From IMG/VR virus record IMGVR_UViG_3300046747_000089, positions 1 to 26,738 of that record: a stretch of DNA of 26,738 nt. One strand, given 5' to 3'. Each line of letters opens with the position of its first letter. Position 1 is the first letter of the stretch. Below the pieces are notes generated by a model. That model was not told the origin of the DNA, made no database searches, and saw nothing but the letters and a program-made list of their open reading frames with translations. Shown in pieces: positions 14,517-23,987 of this stretch. Made by a program: the position numbers and the translations under genes. This stretch comes from a virus.

Positions 14517-17500
14517 GTGGCCTTGCAGAAGCAGCCGTTCCGCATCCAGTTCGCCGGGGGTGTCGACACCAAGACCAACCCCAAGGGCGTGATTCCGGCC
14601 AAGCTGACGGCGCTAGAAAACGCCACGTTCGTCAAGAACACGTCACTCGCCAAGCGTAACGGCTACCGCGCGCTCAGTAAGCGCATCGGCGACGGCTCGT
14701 CGGAGTACACGGGCGCCGTGGGGCTGACGGCTCGCGACGACGAACTCATCCTGTGCAACGTCGACCGCGCCTACAGCTACCGTCCGACGGCTGACCGCTG
14801 GCACGACACGGGCGAAGTGTGCTCGGTGGTCGCGACCGATATCGCGTTCGCACGCTCGGGCACACAGCAGCGCATGCCGGACCACGCGACCAACAGCGGC
14901 ATCACGGTCGGCGCCTGGGAAGACTCGCGCGGCGGTGTCTATGCGGCAGTGCAGGACGCGGACAGCGGCCACATCCTCGTCGAGCAGCAGGTGGACCCGA
15001 ACGGGTTCATGCCTCGCGTTATCGCGTGCGGGACCGTCTTGCTGCTGTTCTGGCTAAACTCGACCGACACGTACATCTGGTGTGCGGTCATCAACCCCAG
15101 CAACCCGACGGACACCATCACAGGAACCATCCTGGCCGATGACCGGTTCGATTCCTATGACGTCTGTACAGCGGGCGGCAACGTCTACGCATCCAACCCC
15201 GGTCTACTCGCCTACGGCTCGACCTCTGGCGGGATTCGCGTGGCCTATGTCCATCAGTCTGGCGTCATCGGCTCCCCGCTGACGGGTCTGCCATCGGCGT
15301 ACAACTGGACGCTCACCAACACGGCTGGTTCAGGCGGCGCGACGCTGGTCGGCCCCATCGCGGTGACGTTCGACAAGGTCAACCATACCGCGATCGCGGT
15401 GACGTGGGGGACCGTGCTCATCAACACGCTGTTTTTGACCTATACGGACCTGACCTCGAAGCTCTACGGCGGCACGGTCTACGCTGGGGCCAGCCAATTC
15501 AAGCGCGTGTGTGCCGAGTTCGATGCTTCGAGCCAACTCTGGTACGCAGGAGAACTCGCGCACGATAGCCACGTCGACCACAACCAAACGGTGTGTGGGG
15601 CCGTCAACACGTCGGGCACGGCCATCGCGACGCCGACCACGCGCAGGCTGCACGGCCATGGCATTGCATCGCGGGCGTTCTACGACGCCGGCAAGGTCTA
15701 CTGCGCGGTCGTTCATCCGGTCATCTTCTTTCCCTACGTTGCCATCGTGCGCATGTCGTCGGCCGAGTTCGGCGGCGCGTACACGATGACCGCGAGTCGA
15801 CTGCTGCCTGGGGTCACCGCGGGACTATCGAGTCGTGACTACAGCCTGCCGGCCGTGCAGCCCGTGGACCCAGACGCGTCGTTCTTGTCGCGGCAGCACT
15901 CGCTTGCGCTGGGCTACCGCATCCAGCTCTCGAGCACGAATGGCGACCAGTTCTCCGAGGAGGGCATCAAGATTACCACCCTCGATTTCCTCCACGACTC
16001 GGCCTACAGCTTCGTGCAGCTCGGGGCGGGGTTGTACCTGGCGGGGTCGCTGCTGGCGCATTACGACGGGATGAGGTGGGCCGAAAGCGATTTCCACTGC
16101 GCACCGGACTTCGCGACCTCGACACCGGGAACCGACCTCATGACCTCGAGTGCTGGGGGCGGGTCGATGTCCGGCAGCAAGACCTATGGCTATCGCTTTT
16201 GTTACGAGGAGGTCGACGCGCAGGGTGAAGTCCACTCGGGCGCGATGAGTCAACTCTACAACATCGTGATGGGCGCCAGTGACAACACCGTCACGCTGAC
16301 GATTCCGACCTACCGGCTCACGATGAAGAACAACGTGCGCATCTCGGTATTCCGGTCCGCGGGCAACGCCACGGGGACCGTCGAGACCATCGAGTTCTTT
16401 CGGGTCACCGACACGGACCCGAGCGTGCTGGTGGGTGCGAACTGCTACCTGCCCAACGACCCGACGGTGGACGCGGTCACGTTCGTGGATGAGCTAGCCG
16501 ATGCGGGCCTGACCACGCGCGAGCCGGCCTACACCAACGGCGGCATTCTCTCCAACGACCCTATCGCCATCTCGGGCTCGGTCGTTGCGGGCGGCAAGTA
16601 CCGCATCTTCTACACGCACCCATCCGACCCCGACCTCGTCTACTTTTCCAAGTCACTCAAGGACGACACGGCCGCGGAGTTTTCACCGGCGCTGTTCGTG
16701 CGCTGTGACCCGTACGGCGGCGCCGTCGTCGGCATCGGCGTGCAGGACGAGACCATCATGCCGTTCAAGGAGCACGCTATCTACGCCTTTGGCGGGCCGG
16801 GCCCTGATGACGATGGTGGCCTGCTGAACCCCAACGACCAGTTCTCGAATCCCGAGCTCGTGACCAGCGACGTGGGCTGCCTGACGCCTAACAGCATCGC
16901 GCAGAGCCCACAGGGGCTCGTGTTTCAGACCGACAAGGGTATCCCCGGGCTCATCGACCGTAGCCGCCAAATCCAGATGATTGGCAACGACGTCTACGGC
17001 TACAAGGACCAGACGTTACAGCGTGCCACGCTGCTACCCGGGCGGCACCAGATTCTGTTCCTGACCGATACCGCCGATGGGATGTCGCTTTTGTGGGACT
17101 ACGAGCGTGGCCAGTGGGGGCCGTACTCCAACCATGTGGGCGTCGATGCCATCGTGGTCGCTGGGACGTACTACTACCTTCGCGACGACGGCCGGGTGTT
17201 CGCCGAGACGCCGGGCGTATACGCCGACGACACCAGCCACGTGAAGATGCGCATCACGACGGCGTGGCTGACGATGACCGGCTACAACCAAGGTTGGCAG
17301 AAGATTCTCCGCGCGAACTTCCTCGGGGATTGGAAGTCCGACCACGTGCTCCGGGTCTACTTCGCGCTCGACTACGAGGAACAGTGGGTGGGGCCGTTCG
17401 ACCTGGACGTGAACAGCGACTACAACCCGGACCTGTACGGCGCCGGGCTCTATGGGGCTGATGGCTACAGCTACACGCCGGGCACGAACAGCACGCTGTA

Positions 17501-17666
17501 TCAGAAGTCGCTCCACATCAATCGGAGGTGCCAGGCCATCAGGTTCCGTATTGAGGATGTGGAGTCAGCTAGTGATTTTGGGGCGGCATTCGAGTTACAA
17601 GAGTTGTTGTTGATCGGCGGAGTTCTTGGACCCGCGCGCCCGGTTGGCGCCTCCAGGCAAGCGTGA
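14517..17666 (+). CDS. Tail nozzle / tail tubular protein B-like protein
   Basis: GTG 14517, two bases after the fibre stop, gives 1049 residues. The opening 'GGVDTKTNPKGVIPAKL' with 'ENATFVKNTSLAKRNGY' is the typical start of large podoviral nozzle or stabilisation proteins, which are built on beta-propellers. The remainder is almost all beta, with repeated aromatic/Gly strands ('YGYRFCYEEVDAQGEVHSG', 'LLWDYERGQWGPYS'). The C-terminal section ('AIRFRIEDVESASDFGAAFE') resembles the closing domain of such proteins. It would form the tail tip below the adaptor. The last ~100 bases are noticeably less GC-rich than the rest. A longer reading to 14238 is a shadow of the fibre gene. Confidence 0.75.
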   Translation: MALQKQPFRIQFAGGVDTKTNPKGVIPAKLTALENATFVKNTSLAKRNGYRALSKRIGDGSSEYTGAVGLTARDDELILCNVDRAYSYRPTADRWHDTGEVCSVVATDIAFARSGTQQRMPDHATNSGITVGAWEDSRGGVYAAVQDADSGHILVEQQVDPNGFMPRVIACGTVLLLFWLNSTDTYIWCAVINPSNPTDTITGTILADDRFDSYDVCTAGGNVYASNPGLLAYGSTSGGIRVAYVHQSGVIGSPLTGLPSAYNWTLTNTAGSGGATLVGPIAVTFDKVNHTAIAVTWGTVLINTLFLTYTDLTSKLYGGTVYAGASQFKRVCAEFDASSQLWYAGELAHDSHVDHNQTVCGAVNTSGTAIATPTTRRLHGHGIASRAFYDAGKVYCAVVHPVIFFPYVAIVRMSSAEFGGAYTMTASRLLPGVTAGLSSRDYSLPAVQPVDPDASFLSRQHSLALGYRIQLSSTNGDQFSEEGIKITTLDFLHDSAYSFVQLGAGLYLAGSLLAHYDGMRWAESDFHCAPDFATSTPGTDLMTSSAGGGSMSGSKTYGYRFCYEEVDAQGEVHSGAMSQLYNIVMGASDNTVTLTIPTYRLTMKNNVRISVFRSAGNATGTVETIEFFRVTDTDPSVLVGANCYLPNDPTVDAVTFVDELADAGLTTREPAYTNGGILSNDPIAISGSVVAGGKYRIFYTHPSDPDLVYFSKSLKDDTAAEFSPALFVRCDPYGGAVVGIGVQDETIMPFKEHAIYAFGGPGPDDDGGLLNPNDQFSNPELVTSDVGCLTPNSIAQSPQGLVFQTDKGIPGLIDRSRQIQMIGNDVYGYKDQTLQRATLLPGRHQILFLTDTADGMSLLWDYERGQWGPYSNHVGVDAIVVAGTYYYLRDDGRVFAETPGVYADDTSHVKMRITTAWLTMTGYNQGWQKILRANFLGDWKSDHVLRVYFALDYEEQWVGPFDLDVNSDYNPDLYGAGLYGADGYSYTPGTNSTLYQKSLHINRRCQAIRFRIEDVESASDFGAAFELQELLLIGGVLGPARPVGASRQA

Positions 17667-17685
17667 AGAAAGGCGGCATAACTAT

Positions 17686-18621
17686 ATGGGCTTCTGGGAC
17701 TTCTTGACCGGCGACAACGTCACTAACCCGCAGTACCAAAACGGCCAGTACATGACCGGCGTTGCGCAGAACGGCATTGCCGGCGCGCTCGGTCATCAGG
17801 CGCCCCAACTGGACCCGACGCAGCAAGCGCAGTTCCGCAACATGCAGATGCAGCAGGCGCAGCAGCTCCAGCGCATTGCGTCGGGGCAGCAGCAGGGCGC
17901 GGGCGAGCTCGCCGCTCAGCGTCAGGCCGCCAACGCGGCAGCACAGCAGCAGGCTATGGCTCGCATGGGTCGCGGCCCCAACGCGGCGCTCGCCTTCCGA
18001 GGCGCTGCCAACAACGTCGCCGGCATCGGACTCAACGCGGCAGGTCAGGGCCAGCAGGCAGCACTTCAAGACCAGCAGATGGCGCAGGGTGCACTCACCG
18101 GCGCACTCGGCCAGGGTCGCGGGCAGGACCTCAGCCTGTCCGGTCAGAACGCCAACCTCCAAGAGCAGAACTTCGCCAACCAGAACCAAGCGGCGCTCGG
18201 CTACCTCAACAACATGAGCGGTCTCGAGCAAGGCCGGCTCGGCATGCAGCAGCAGGCCAACATGGCCCAAAACCAGTTCCAACAAGGGCTGTTCGGCGCC
18301 GGCATGAACGCGCTCAGCGGCGTCGGTGGCCTCTTGTCCGACGAGACGCAGAAGACCGACATCGCGCCGACGAGCGACGCGGACCTCGACGAGATGCTGT
18401 CGAGCATGCACGCCTACAACTACCGCTACAAGGACGAGGCGAAGCATGGCGAGGGCGAGCGTGCCGGCGTCATGGCGCAGGACGTGGCGAAGTCCAAGCT
18501 CGGCCGCCAGATGATTGTCGAGACCGACGACGGCATGGCGCTCGACGGCAACAAGCTGCTGTCCGGCCTCTTGGCCTCGGTGTCGTACCTGAACCGCAAG
18601 GTTAAAGAGCGTGCTCGATAA
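17686..18621 (+). CDS. Gln/Ala-rich virion protein with S74-type chaperone domain
   Basis: ATG 17686 follows an AGAAAGG site. The 311-residue protein opens 'MGFWDFLTGD', then has a low-complexity helical body (about 40-200) rich in Gln, Ala, Asn and Gly. Residues ~217-309 look like an intramolecular chaperone auto-processing (peptidase S74) domain: 'LSDETQKTDI' with Ser218 and Lys223 at the five-residue spacing of the catalytic dyad, 'HAYNYRYKDE', 'AGVMAQDV', and a final coiled-coil helix 'LLASVSYLNRKVKER'. In known cases the domain trimerises the protein and cuts itself off just before the Ser. Cleavage here would leave ~217 residues. The body is unlike a tail spike and more like an internal or ejection protein. 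The next gene overlaps by 11 bases. Confidence 0.68.
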   Translation: MGFWDFLTGDNVTNPQYQNGQYMTGVAQNGIAGALGHQAPQLDPTQQAQFRNMQMQQAQQLQRIASGQQQGAGELAAQRQAANAAAQQQAMARMGRGPNAALAFRGAANNVAGIGLNAAGQGQQAALQDQQMAQGALTGALGQGRGQDLSLSGQNANLQEQNFANQNQAALGYLNNMSGLEQGRLGMQQQANMAQNQFQQGLFGAGMNALSGVGGLLSDETQKTDIAPTSDADLDEMLSSMHAYNYRYKDEAKHGEGERAGVMAQDVAKSKLGRQMIVETDDGMALDGNKLLSGLLASVSYLNRKVKERAR

Positions 18622-20683
18622 CGACTCACTCAGCGCGCTCACTGGAATGGGGCCGGTGACGTCGCCGATGCAGGTCGACCCCGTCATGGCGCAAGCGACG
18701 TTGCCGGCGGGTGCAGTCGCGCCGCCTGCCGTGGACCCGTCGGTGATGCCAGTGCCGCCCGTTCAGCCCGCCACGTGGTACTCGCCACTGACCGGCAAAG
18801 AGCAGCCGCCACCACCACCGAGCGGCCCGGTGACCGCGCCATCGGGCCTCGTGACCTCGCCATCGCAGGCCGATGCAGGCGCGGCAGACAACGAGGGCCG
18901 GCAAGCACCCAAGGACTTCCTCGCGCACCTCACGGGCATGGCACAGCAGGCCAATGACCCCGTGGCGCAGTACGCCAAGCAGGGTCAAGCGGCTCTTGGC
19001 GAGCAAAAGCAGGTCGCGCAGCAGCGCGGCGATATGGAGTCGCAGAAGGCGCAGGAGGACTACCAGACGCTACTCCAGCGCAACAAGGACGTAGACACAG
19101 CTCGGGCCGATGCCGAGAAGCAGGCGGCGCAGCGTCAGGCCGAGGAGGCCAAGCGCCAGGCCGACATCGACGGCATGGTGGACCGCTTCGCCACGATGAA
19201 GGTCGACCCGAATCGCTACTGGAACGACAAGAGCACGGCCGGCAAGATTGGCAGTGCTATCGGCGTGATGTTCTCGGGCCTTGGTTCGCAGTTGCAGCAG
19301 GGCTACTCAGGGCGAGCGGGCGGTAACCCGTTCCTCGACTCCATCAAGGACAGCATCAAGCAGGATGTGGCGGCGCAGACGGCCGACCAGGAGAAGTACA
19401 AGCAGTTGATGGGCATGAAGCGCGACTCGCTGTCGCACTACCACGCTCAAACCCAGGACATGGCGCAAGCCGCGCAGCTCAAGGTGGCCGAGGGCTACAA
19501 GCGTGCGGCTGACATGATTGAGGCGACGGGCCAGAAGTACGCATCGCCCGAGGCACAGCTCAAGGCCAAGGAGGCCGCCGCCAAGCTCGACGCCGATGCG
19601 GCAGGACTCACCAAGGAAGTCGGCAAATGGGCGCAGGACCGCTCGGATAAGCAGTTCGAACAGGGCATCCAGAAGCAGCAGGTGGGCATCGCGGCAGGTC
19701 ACCTCGCCGAACAGCGGCGCGAGTTCGACCTGGGCCGCGTCGACAAAATCAACGAGCAACTGCTGGCCCAGGCTGCCCAGCAGCAGGGGCTCAACAAGGC
19801 GCAAGCGGACGAGCTCGTCAACCGTGGCGTCGCATCGCCCGATGGCGGGTCACTGATGAACGCCAACAACGAGCCATACCTCGCCCCGAAGGGCCGAGAG
19901 ACAGAAATCCAGAAGGCATCGACAGCACAGGCGACACTCATGGCGTCACTGGACCGGCTGCGTCAGCTACGCGATGCCAACGGCGGTCACATCGTCAACA
20001 ACGCCGATTCTCGCAAGGCCGCTCAGAACATGGCGCGCGCGTTGGTTGCGATGCACGAGGCCAAGGGCATCACCCGGTTCTCGGGTGAGGTTGTCGAGTT
20101 GATGGACAAGCAAATCGCGGGCGGTGCCGACATCAACTCCGTGATGCGGAGTCTCATGCCGAACCTCGACGAGGCTCGCACAAACGCCATCGAGGACTAC
20201 AACGCGACGCTCACCGGCGCCAACTACAAGGGCAAGCTGGTCGACTTCCCCGACCCGCTCAAGAACGCGGCGCCAGCACCGGGAAAGATGCAGCGCGGCG
20301 CGCAGGGGGCGCTCGAGTACAACGCAGCGGCACCCAGCGACGACGAGGCCGCCGAGTTGGGCACCAGCGATAACCCCCTGGAGAACGCGGCAGGAGGGCT
20401 GCCTAGCAATCGTGTGCTGGGGAGCATCTTCAACTCTGGTGCGACGGCGGCAGCGACAAAGGCACTCAACCAGAGCAGCGGCATTCCGGCCGAACACAAG
20501 GCGAGCGTGGACATGCTCGTCAAGACCATCAGCGACAAGAACTCGGACCCGAAGCAACGCGAAGATGCCGCCGCGCTGCTTGACCAAATCGTCCACAGCG
20601 GCAACGACAAGACCATCCGTGACTATGCGCGCTCCAAGTGGATGGGGGCAATCGGCGAATCCATCCCGGTGAGTGCTCCGTAA
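18611..20683 (+). CDS. Internal virion (ejection-type) protein
   Basis: GTG 18611, inside the end of the previous gene, gives 690 residues. Residues 1-100 are Pro/Ala-rich and disordered ('EQPPPPPSGPVTAPSG'). Long coiled-coil helices follow ('QEDYQTLLQRNKDVDTARAD'). A Gly-rich hydrophobic stretch comes at ~208-228 ('STAGKIGSAIGVMFSGLGSQ'), followed by helix 'IKDSIKQDVAAQTADQEK'. This layout, where a hydrophobic Gly-x-x-x-Gly segment is followed by D-x-x-x-Q helix, recurs in podovirus ejection proteins. The rest is charged helix with a beta-poor tail. It would be packed in the head or neck and leave with the DNA to form a channel; this is inferred from pattern and position. Confidence 0.62.
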   Translation: MLDNDSLSALTGMGPVTSPMQVDPVMAQATLPAGAVAPPAVDPSVMPVPPVQPATWYSPLTGKEQPPPPPSGPVTAPSGLVTSPSQADAGAADNEGRQAPKDFLAHLTGMAQQANDPVAQYAKQGQAALGEQKQVAQQRGDMESQKAQEDYQTLLQRNKDVDTARADAEKQAAQRQAEEAKRQADIDGMVDRFATMKVDPNRYWNDKSTAGKIGSAIGVMFSGLGSQLQQGYSGRAGGNPFLDSIKDSIKQDVAAQTADQEKYKQLMGMKRDSLSHYHAQTQDMAQAAQLKVAEGYKRAADMIEATGQKYASPEAQLKAKEAAAKLDADAAGLTKEVGKWAQDRSDKQFEQGIQKQQVGIAAGHLAEQRREFDLGRVDKINEQLLAQAAQQQGLNKAQADELVNRGVASPDGGSLMNANNEPYLAPKGRETEIQKASTAQATLMASLDRLRQLRDANGGHIVNNADSRKAAQNMARALVAMHEAKGITRFSGEVVELMDKQIAGGADINSVMRSLMPNLDEARTNAIEDYNATLTGANYKGKLVDFPDPLKNAAPAPGKMQRGAQGALEYNAAAPSDDEAAELGTSDNPLENAAGGLPSNRVLGSIFNSGATAAATKALNQSSGIPAEHKASVDMLVKTISDKNSDPKQREDAAALLDQIVHSGNDKTIRDYARSKWMGAIGESIPVSAP

Positions 20684-23514
20684 TGCCAGAGCCGGTGACC
20701 GTCGTCGATCGTGACGGCAACGCCATCGCTGTTCCCGAGGGCGATGCCGGCTACTACCTGCATCATGGCTATCACGCCGACACGTCCGAGGAGATGGCCG
20801 GACGTACCGAGGCCGCGGCCCGCGAGAACACCTACGGCGGCATCAAGGGCAAGATTGCCGCTGGTGTCCAGGGAGCAGTCCGCGGCGCCACGGCCGGCGG
20901 GTCCGATGCGCTCGCTGGTCTCGATGAGGACGCGGCTCGCGGCATGGCCGGGTTCAAGGAGTACAACCCCGGGACTGCCCTCATTTCCGAGTTGGCTGGC
21001 GCGGCCATCGCGAATCCATTCGGCAAGGTCGGGTCCGCGGTATCGAAGCTCGGCGAGGGCGCAGGATTCGCCGGGCGGACCGCCGCGCACATCGGCGCCG
21101 GCGCCGCTGAGGGTGCTGGCTACGGCGCTGGCGGCTATGTCTCCGACGTCGCGCTTGGCAACAAGCCGCTGTCCGCCGAGGGCTTCATGGCCTCGATGGG
21201 CCAGGGTGCACTCTGGGGCGGCGTGGCGAGCGGCGCGTTGTCGGTGTCCGGTGATGCACTGGCCAACGCTCGCAAGCTGTTCCCCGCCGAGCAGATGACG
21301 CCTCAGGCTGTGGAGGCTGCCGTCGGCGAGGCAAAGCAGGCGATGCGGGGTGCCGTGGACCGTGCTGAGGCGATGGACTCCACGACCTCGCGGCTCGTGC
21401 GGGCGTCACGTCAGGAAGCGGCGGCGGCGGACCCTGCTTTCGCGGCGCAGGTCGAGGCCAGAGGGCACCGGGCGGCGCAGGAACTCGCGGAATCCCGCGT
21501 GCCGCAGGGCCTCGAGGAGGGCTCGCTCGCCGAGGGTAGTGGACCTGCCGGAACAGGCCGGCCCGCACCCAAGGACACGTCGAACATCGCCGGCCTACGC
21601 GAGCAGATGGGCCTGCCGACCAGCGACCTCGACACGTGGCGCGCGAAGTACCCCGGCGGCATGGTTGACCTTGGCGAGATGGCGCCGGGCGCTCGCAAGG
21701 GCGCGCTCAAGTCGTGGGCGGAAGGATTCGAACCGGCCAGCGATGTCGGCGCGACGGTCAAGGACTACACGCTCCATGGTTCTGGTGCGGTGGACCCCGT
21801 CGAGCGCGCTGGCATGCCGTTCATGCCGCCCGAGATTGCCAAGGTGGCCCGCACCGAGGGCGCAGCGGCGGCGCGCACTGGCTACAACGAGACGCTCGCG
21901 GCGGCGACCAACCAAGCGCAGTCAGGGGCCGAACTGCTGGCCCGTGCGACCTACGGCGGCAAGCGCGCGGCGGCGCAGATGCAAGACCTCGTGGCGGCGA
22001 CGCATGCCCAGGGCTTGCCGCTGACCGAGGACGTGCTCTCCGCGCTGCGCAAGAAGGTTCGCGCGACCCACATCGAAGACCAGATGAACGCCGAGCTCGG
22101 CAAGGTCAACCCGCATGTCCGCGACATGCTCGACCGGCAATCCGAGCTGCGCGAGGCCAACGACGCCATGAAGGGCCTACTCGGTGGCGACAAGGAGGCC
22201 GCGGCGGCAGGCGAGGCCATCGAGGGCCACGACGTCGACCTGTCAGACCTGGTTGGCAAGGAGCACGGGTTCGACCTCGACCTCGACAAGGCGGCAGACG
22301 CCATCTCCAGGCACGAGGCCGCATCGGCTGAGATTGCCGATGCCCTCGGCGCGCACGCTCCTATCGAGTCGCAGGCGCATGCCCAGGCGTTCCGTACGGC
22401 GCAGGAGGCCGCCGAGCACAAGAGCAGCCAGGCCATCGCGGACCACACGGCCAAGGTTGACGACGCCGCGCACGAGTCGCTCACCAAGGAAGTCCAGCCC
22501 GCCAAGAAGGGCAAGAGTGCGCTCAAGAGCGTCGCGGATAAGGCGAGTAAGGGTCTGGCCATCGCAGACGTTGCTCACATGATTGGCATGGGGCCGGCGT
22601 TGCACGCGATTCCGGTCGTTGGGCCGCTGCTGCACGTTGTGGCCAAGGCGAAGATTCTCCAGGCGGCCTACAAACGGCTGCTCAAGGGCGAGATTGCCGA
22701 GACCGCCGAGACGACCATCGCGAGCAAGGCATCCGACACCATCAACCGCGTCAGCAAGGCGCTCGACGGCGTGTTCCAGGGCGCCAAGGTCGCAGCAGGC
22801 AAGGCGCCGGCACCTGCGGCGATTCTGGGCCACACGCTGTTCGATGGCGGACCGCCCCAAAAGAGCCGGCCGATTCCGGTCAAGGGCGGCGACGAGTACA
22901 AGCTGTTCCAGCAGCGCGCCGACGAGCTCGTGGCGTCGCAACAGCCGGGGGCCATCGAGAAGGCCATCAAGGCACGCATCTCGACGCAGGACCCGGAAAT
23001 CATCGCCGAGACGGTGGCCGCGTATCAGCGCCAACTCGGGTTCCTGTACTCCAAGCTGCCCAAGCCGGCGATGGGCGACAACCCGCTCAAGGACGGCGCG
23101 GAGATTCCGGTCGCGCGGCAGCAGATTGCGGAGTTCGCCAAGTACGTACGCGTCGCCCAGGACCCGGCGCACGTGTTCGAGAAGGTATACCGAGGCGAAC
23201 TCATCACGCCGGTGGACCTCGAGACGCTGCACACGGTCTATCCGTCTCTCGTCGGCGAAGGGTCCGCGATGATGGCCAAAAAGGCCATGACCGGTAAGGG
23301 GAAGCTTTCCTACTCCTCCCGGGTGCAGCTCTCGATACTGTCAGGAGGGGCATTTGACCACTCCATGCTTCCCGAGATGAACAACTATCTCCAGGGTGGA
23401 TATCAGGCGCCACCCCCTGCATCGCCGAGTGGCAATGCGGGTAAACTAGGTCCGCCCATGAAAGGCACTCCATCGTTCAAGGAGCAGACTCTGACGAGTC
23501 TGGACCAGAGGTAG
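20683..23514 (+). CDS. Large internal virion (ejection-type) protein
   Basis: ATG 20683 shares one base with the previous stop, giving 943 residues. The start 'VTVVDRDGNAIAVPEGDAG' with 'YYLHHGYHADTSEEMA' matches a short entry domain seen in podoviral internal virion proteins. Residues ~50-195 are Gly/Ala-rich with repeated Gly zipper patterns ('GIKGKIAAGVQGAVRGATAG', 'AGAAIANPFGKVGSAV'), as in membrane-inserting ejection proteins. The middle is helical. A second hydrophobic part lies near residues 625-660 ('MIGMGPALHAIPVVGPLLHV'). No lysozyme or peptidoglycan-cutting motif was recognised. The final ~200 residues and last 200 bases show a shift to less GC-rich codons. The role in DNA delivery is inferred. 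Confidence 0.65.
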   Translation: MPEPVTVVDRDGNAIAVPEGDAGYYLHHGYHADTSEEMAGRTEAAARENTYGGIKGKIAAGVQGAVRGATAGGSDALAGLDEDAARGMAGFKEYNPGTALISELAGAAIANPFGKVGSAVSKLGEGAGFAGRTAAHIGAGAAEGAGYGAGGYVSDVALGNKPLSAEGFMASMGQGALWGGVASGALSVSGDALANARKLFPAEQMTPQAVEAAVGEAKQAMRGAVDRAEAMDSTTSRLVRASRQEAAAADPAFAAQVEARGHRAAQELAESRVPQGLEEGSLAEGSGPAGTGRPAPKDTSNIAGLREQMGLPTSDLDTWRAKYPGGMVDLGEMAPGARKGALKSWAEGFEPASDVGATVKDYTLHGSGAVDPVERAGMPFMPPEIAKVARTEGAAAARTGYNETLAAATNQAQSGAELLARATYGGKRAAAQMQDLVAATHAQGLPLTEDVLSALRKKVRATHIEDQMNAELGKVNPHVRDMLDRQSELREANDAMKGLLGGDKEAAAAGEAIEGHDVDLSDLVGKEHGFDLDLDKAADAISRHEAASAEIADALGAHAPIESQAHAQAFRTAQEAAEHKSSQAIADHTAKVDDAAHESLTKEVQPAKKGKSALKSVADKASKGLAIADVAHMIGMGPALHAIPVVGPLLHVVAKAKILQAAYKRLLKGEIAETAETTIASKASDTINRVSKALDGVFQGAKVAAGKAPAPAAILGHTLFDGGPPQKSRPIPVKGGDEYKLFQQRADELVASQQPGAIEKAIKARISTQDPEIIAETVAAYQRQLGFLYSKLPKPAMGDNPLKDGAEIPVARQQIAEFAKYVRVAQDPAHVFEKVYRGELITPVDLETLHTVYPSLVGEGSAMMAKKAMTGKGKLSYSSRVQLSILSGGAFDHSMLPEMNNYLQGGYQAPPPASPSGNAGKLGPPMKGTPSFKEQTLTSLDQR

Positions 23515-23516
23515 CT

Positions 23517-23987
23517 ATGTCGAACAGCGCAGCGAAAGTCAGGGTCTACAACGTGGACGGCACCGAGGTGTTCGAGGACCCATCGACGGGGTTTCCTCTG
23601 ACCACGACGAAGACCCCCTATCTGGCCATCACCGGCGACCCCGACACCAAAATCAAGAGCACTCACTGCCTGTGGGACGCGACCTACGCCGGTGTCATCA
23701 CGCTCGAGTCAAGCAACATGCCGCGCACCGTCAACGGCAACGTGAAGCCTGGCGATGTGGCCGACTCGTCGCGCACCGTGGGTCATTGGGTGCAGGAGAA
23801 CCCGTCCACGGCCTACGTGGCGGTCGTGGGCAGCGGTCACTCGGCATCGGCGGCGACGGTTACCGCGGTGACGGGCAATGCGGGCGCGTGCATGTATCAC
23901 GTCGGCAATTTGGGCGCGGAACGACTGCGCCTCAACCTCACCTGCACCACCAACGGCTCGGTCCGCATTCGAGTGCATGGAAAGTGA
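23517..23987 (+). CDS. Small beta-rich virion protein
   Basis: This 156-residue protein begins two bases after the previous stop. Strands dominate ('KVRVYNVDGTEVFED', 'HCLWDATYAGVITLES', 'TTNGSVRIRVHGK'), giving the look of a beta-sandwich virion protein. There is no signal peptide. Its position between ejection proteins and surface proteins suggests a tail component, possibly a base or linker for the receptor-binding proteins that follow. No family is recognised. Confidence 0.5.
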   Translation: MSNSAAKVRVYNVDGTEVFEDPSTGFPLTTTKTPYLAITGDPDTKIKSTHCLWDATYAGVITLESSNMPRTVNGNVKPGDVADSSRTVGHWVQENPSTAYVAVVGSGHSASAATVTAVTGNAGACMYHVGNLGAERLRLNLTCTTNGSVRIRVHGK

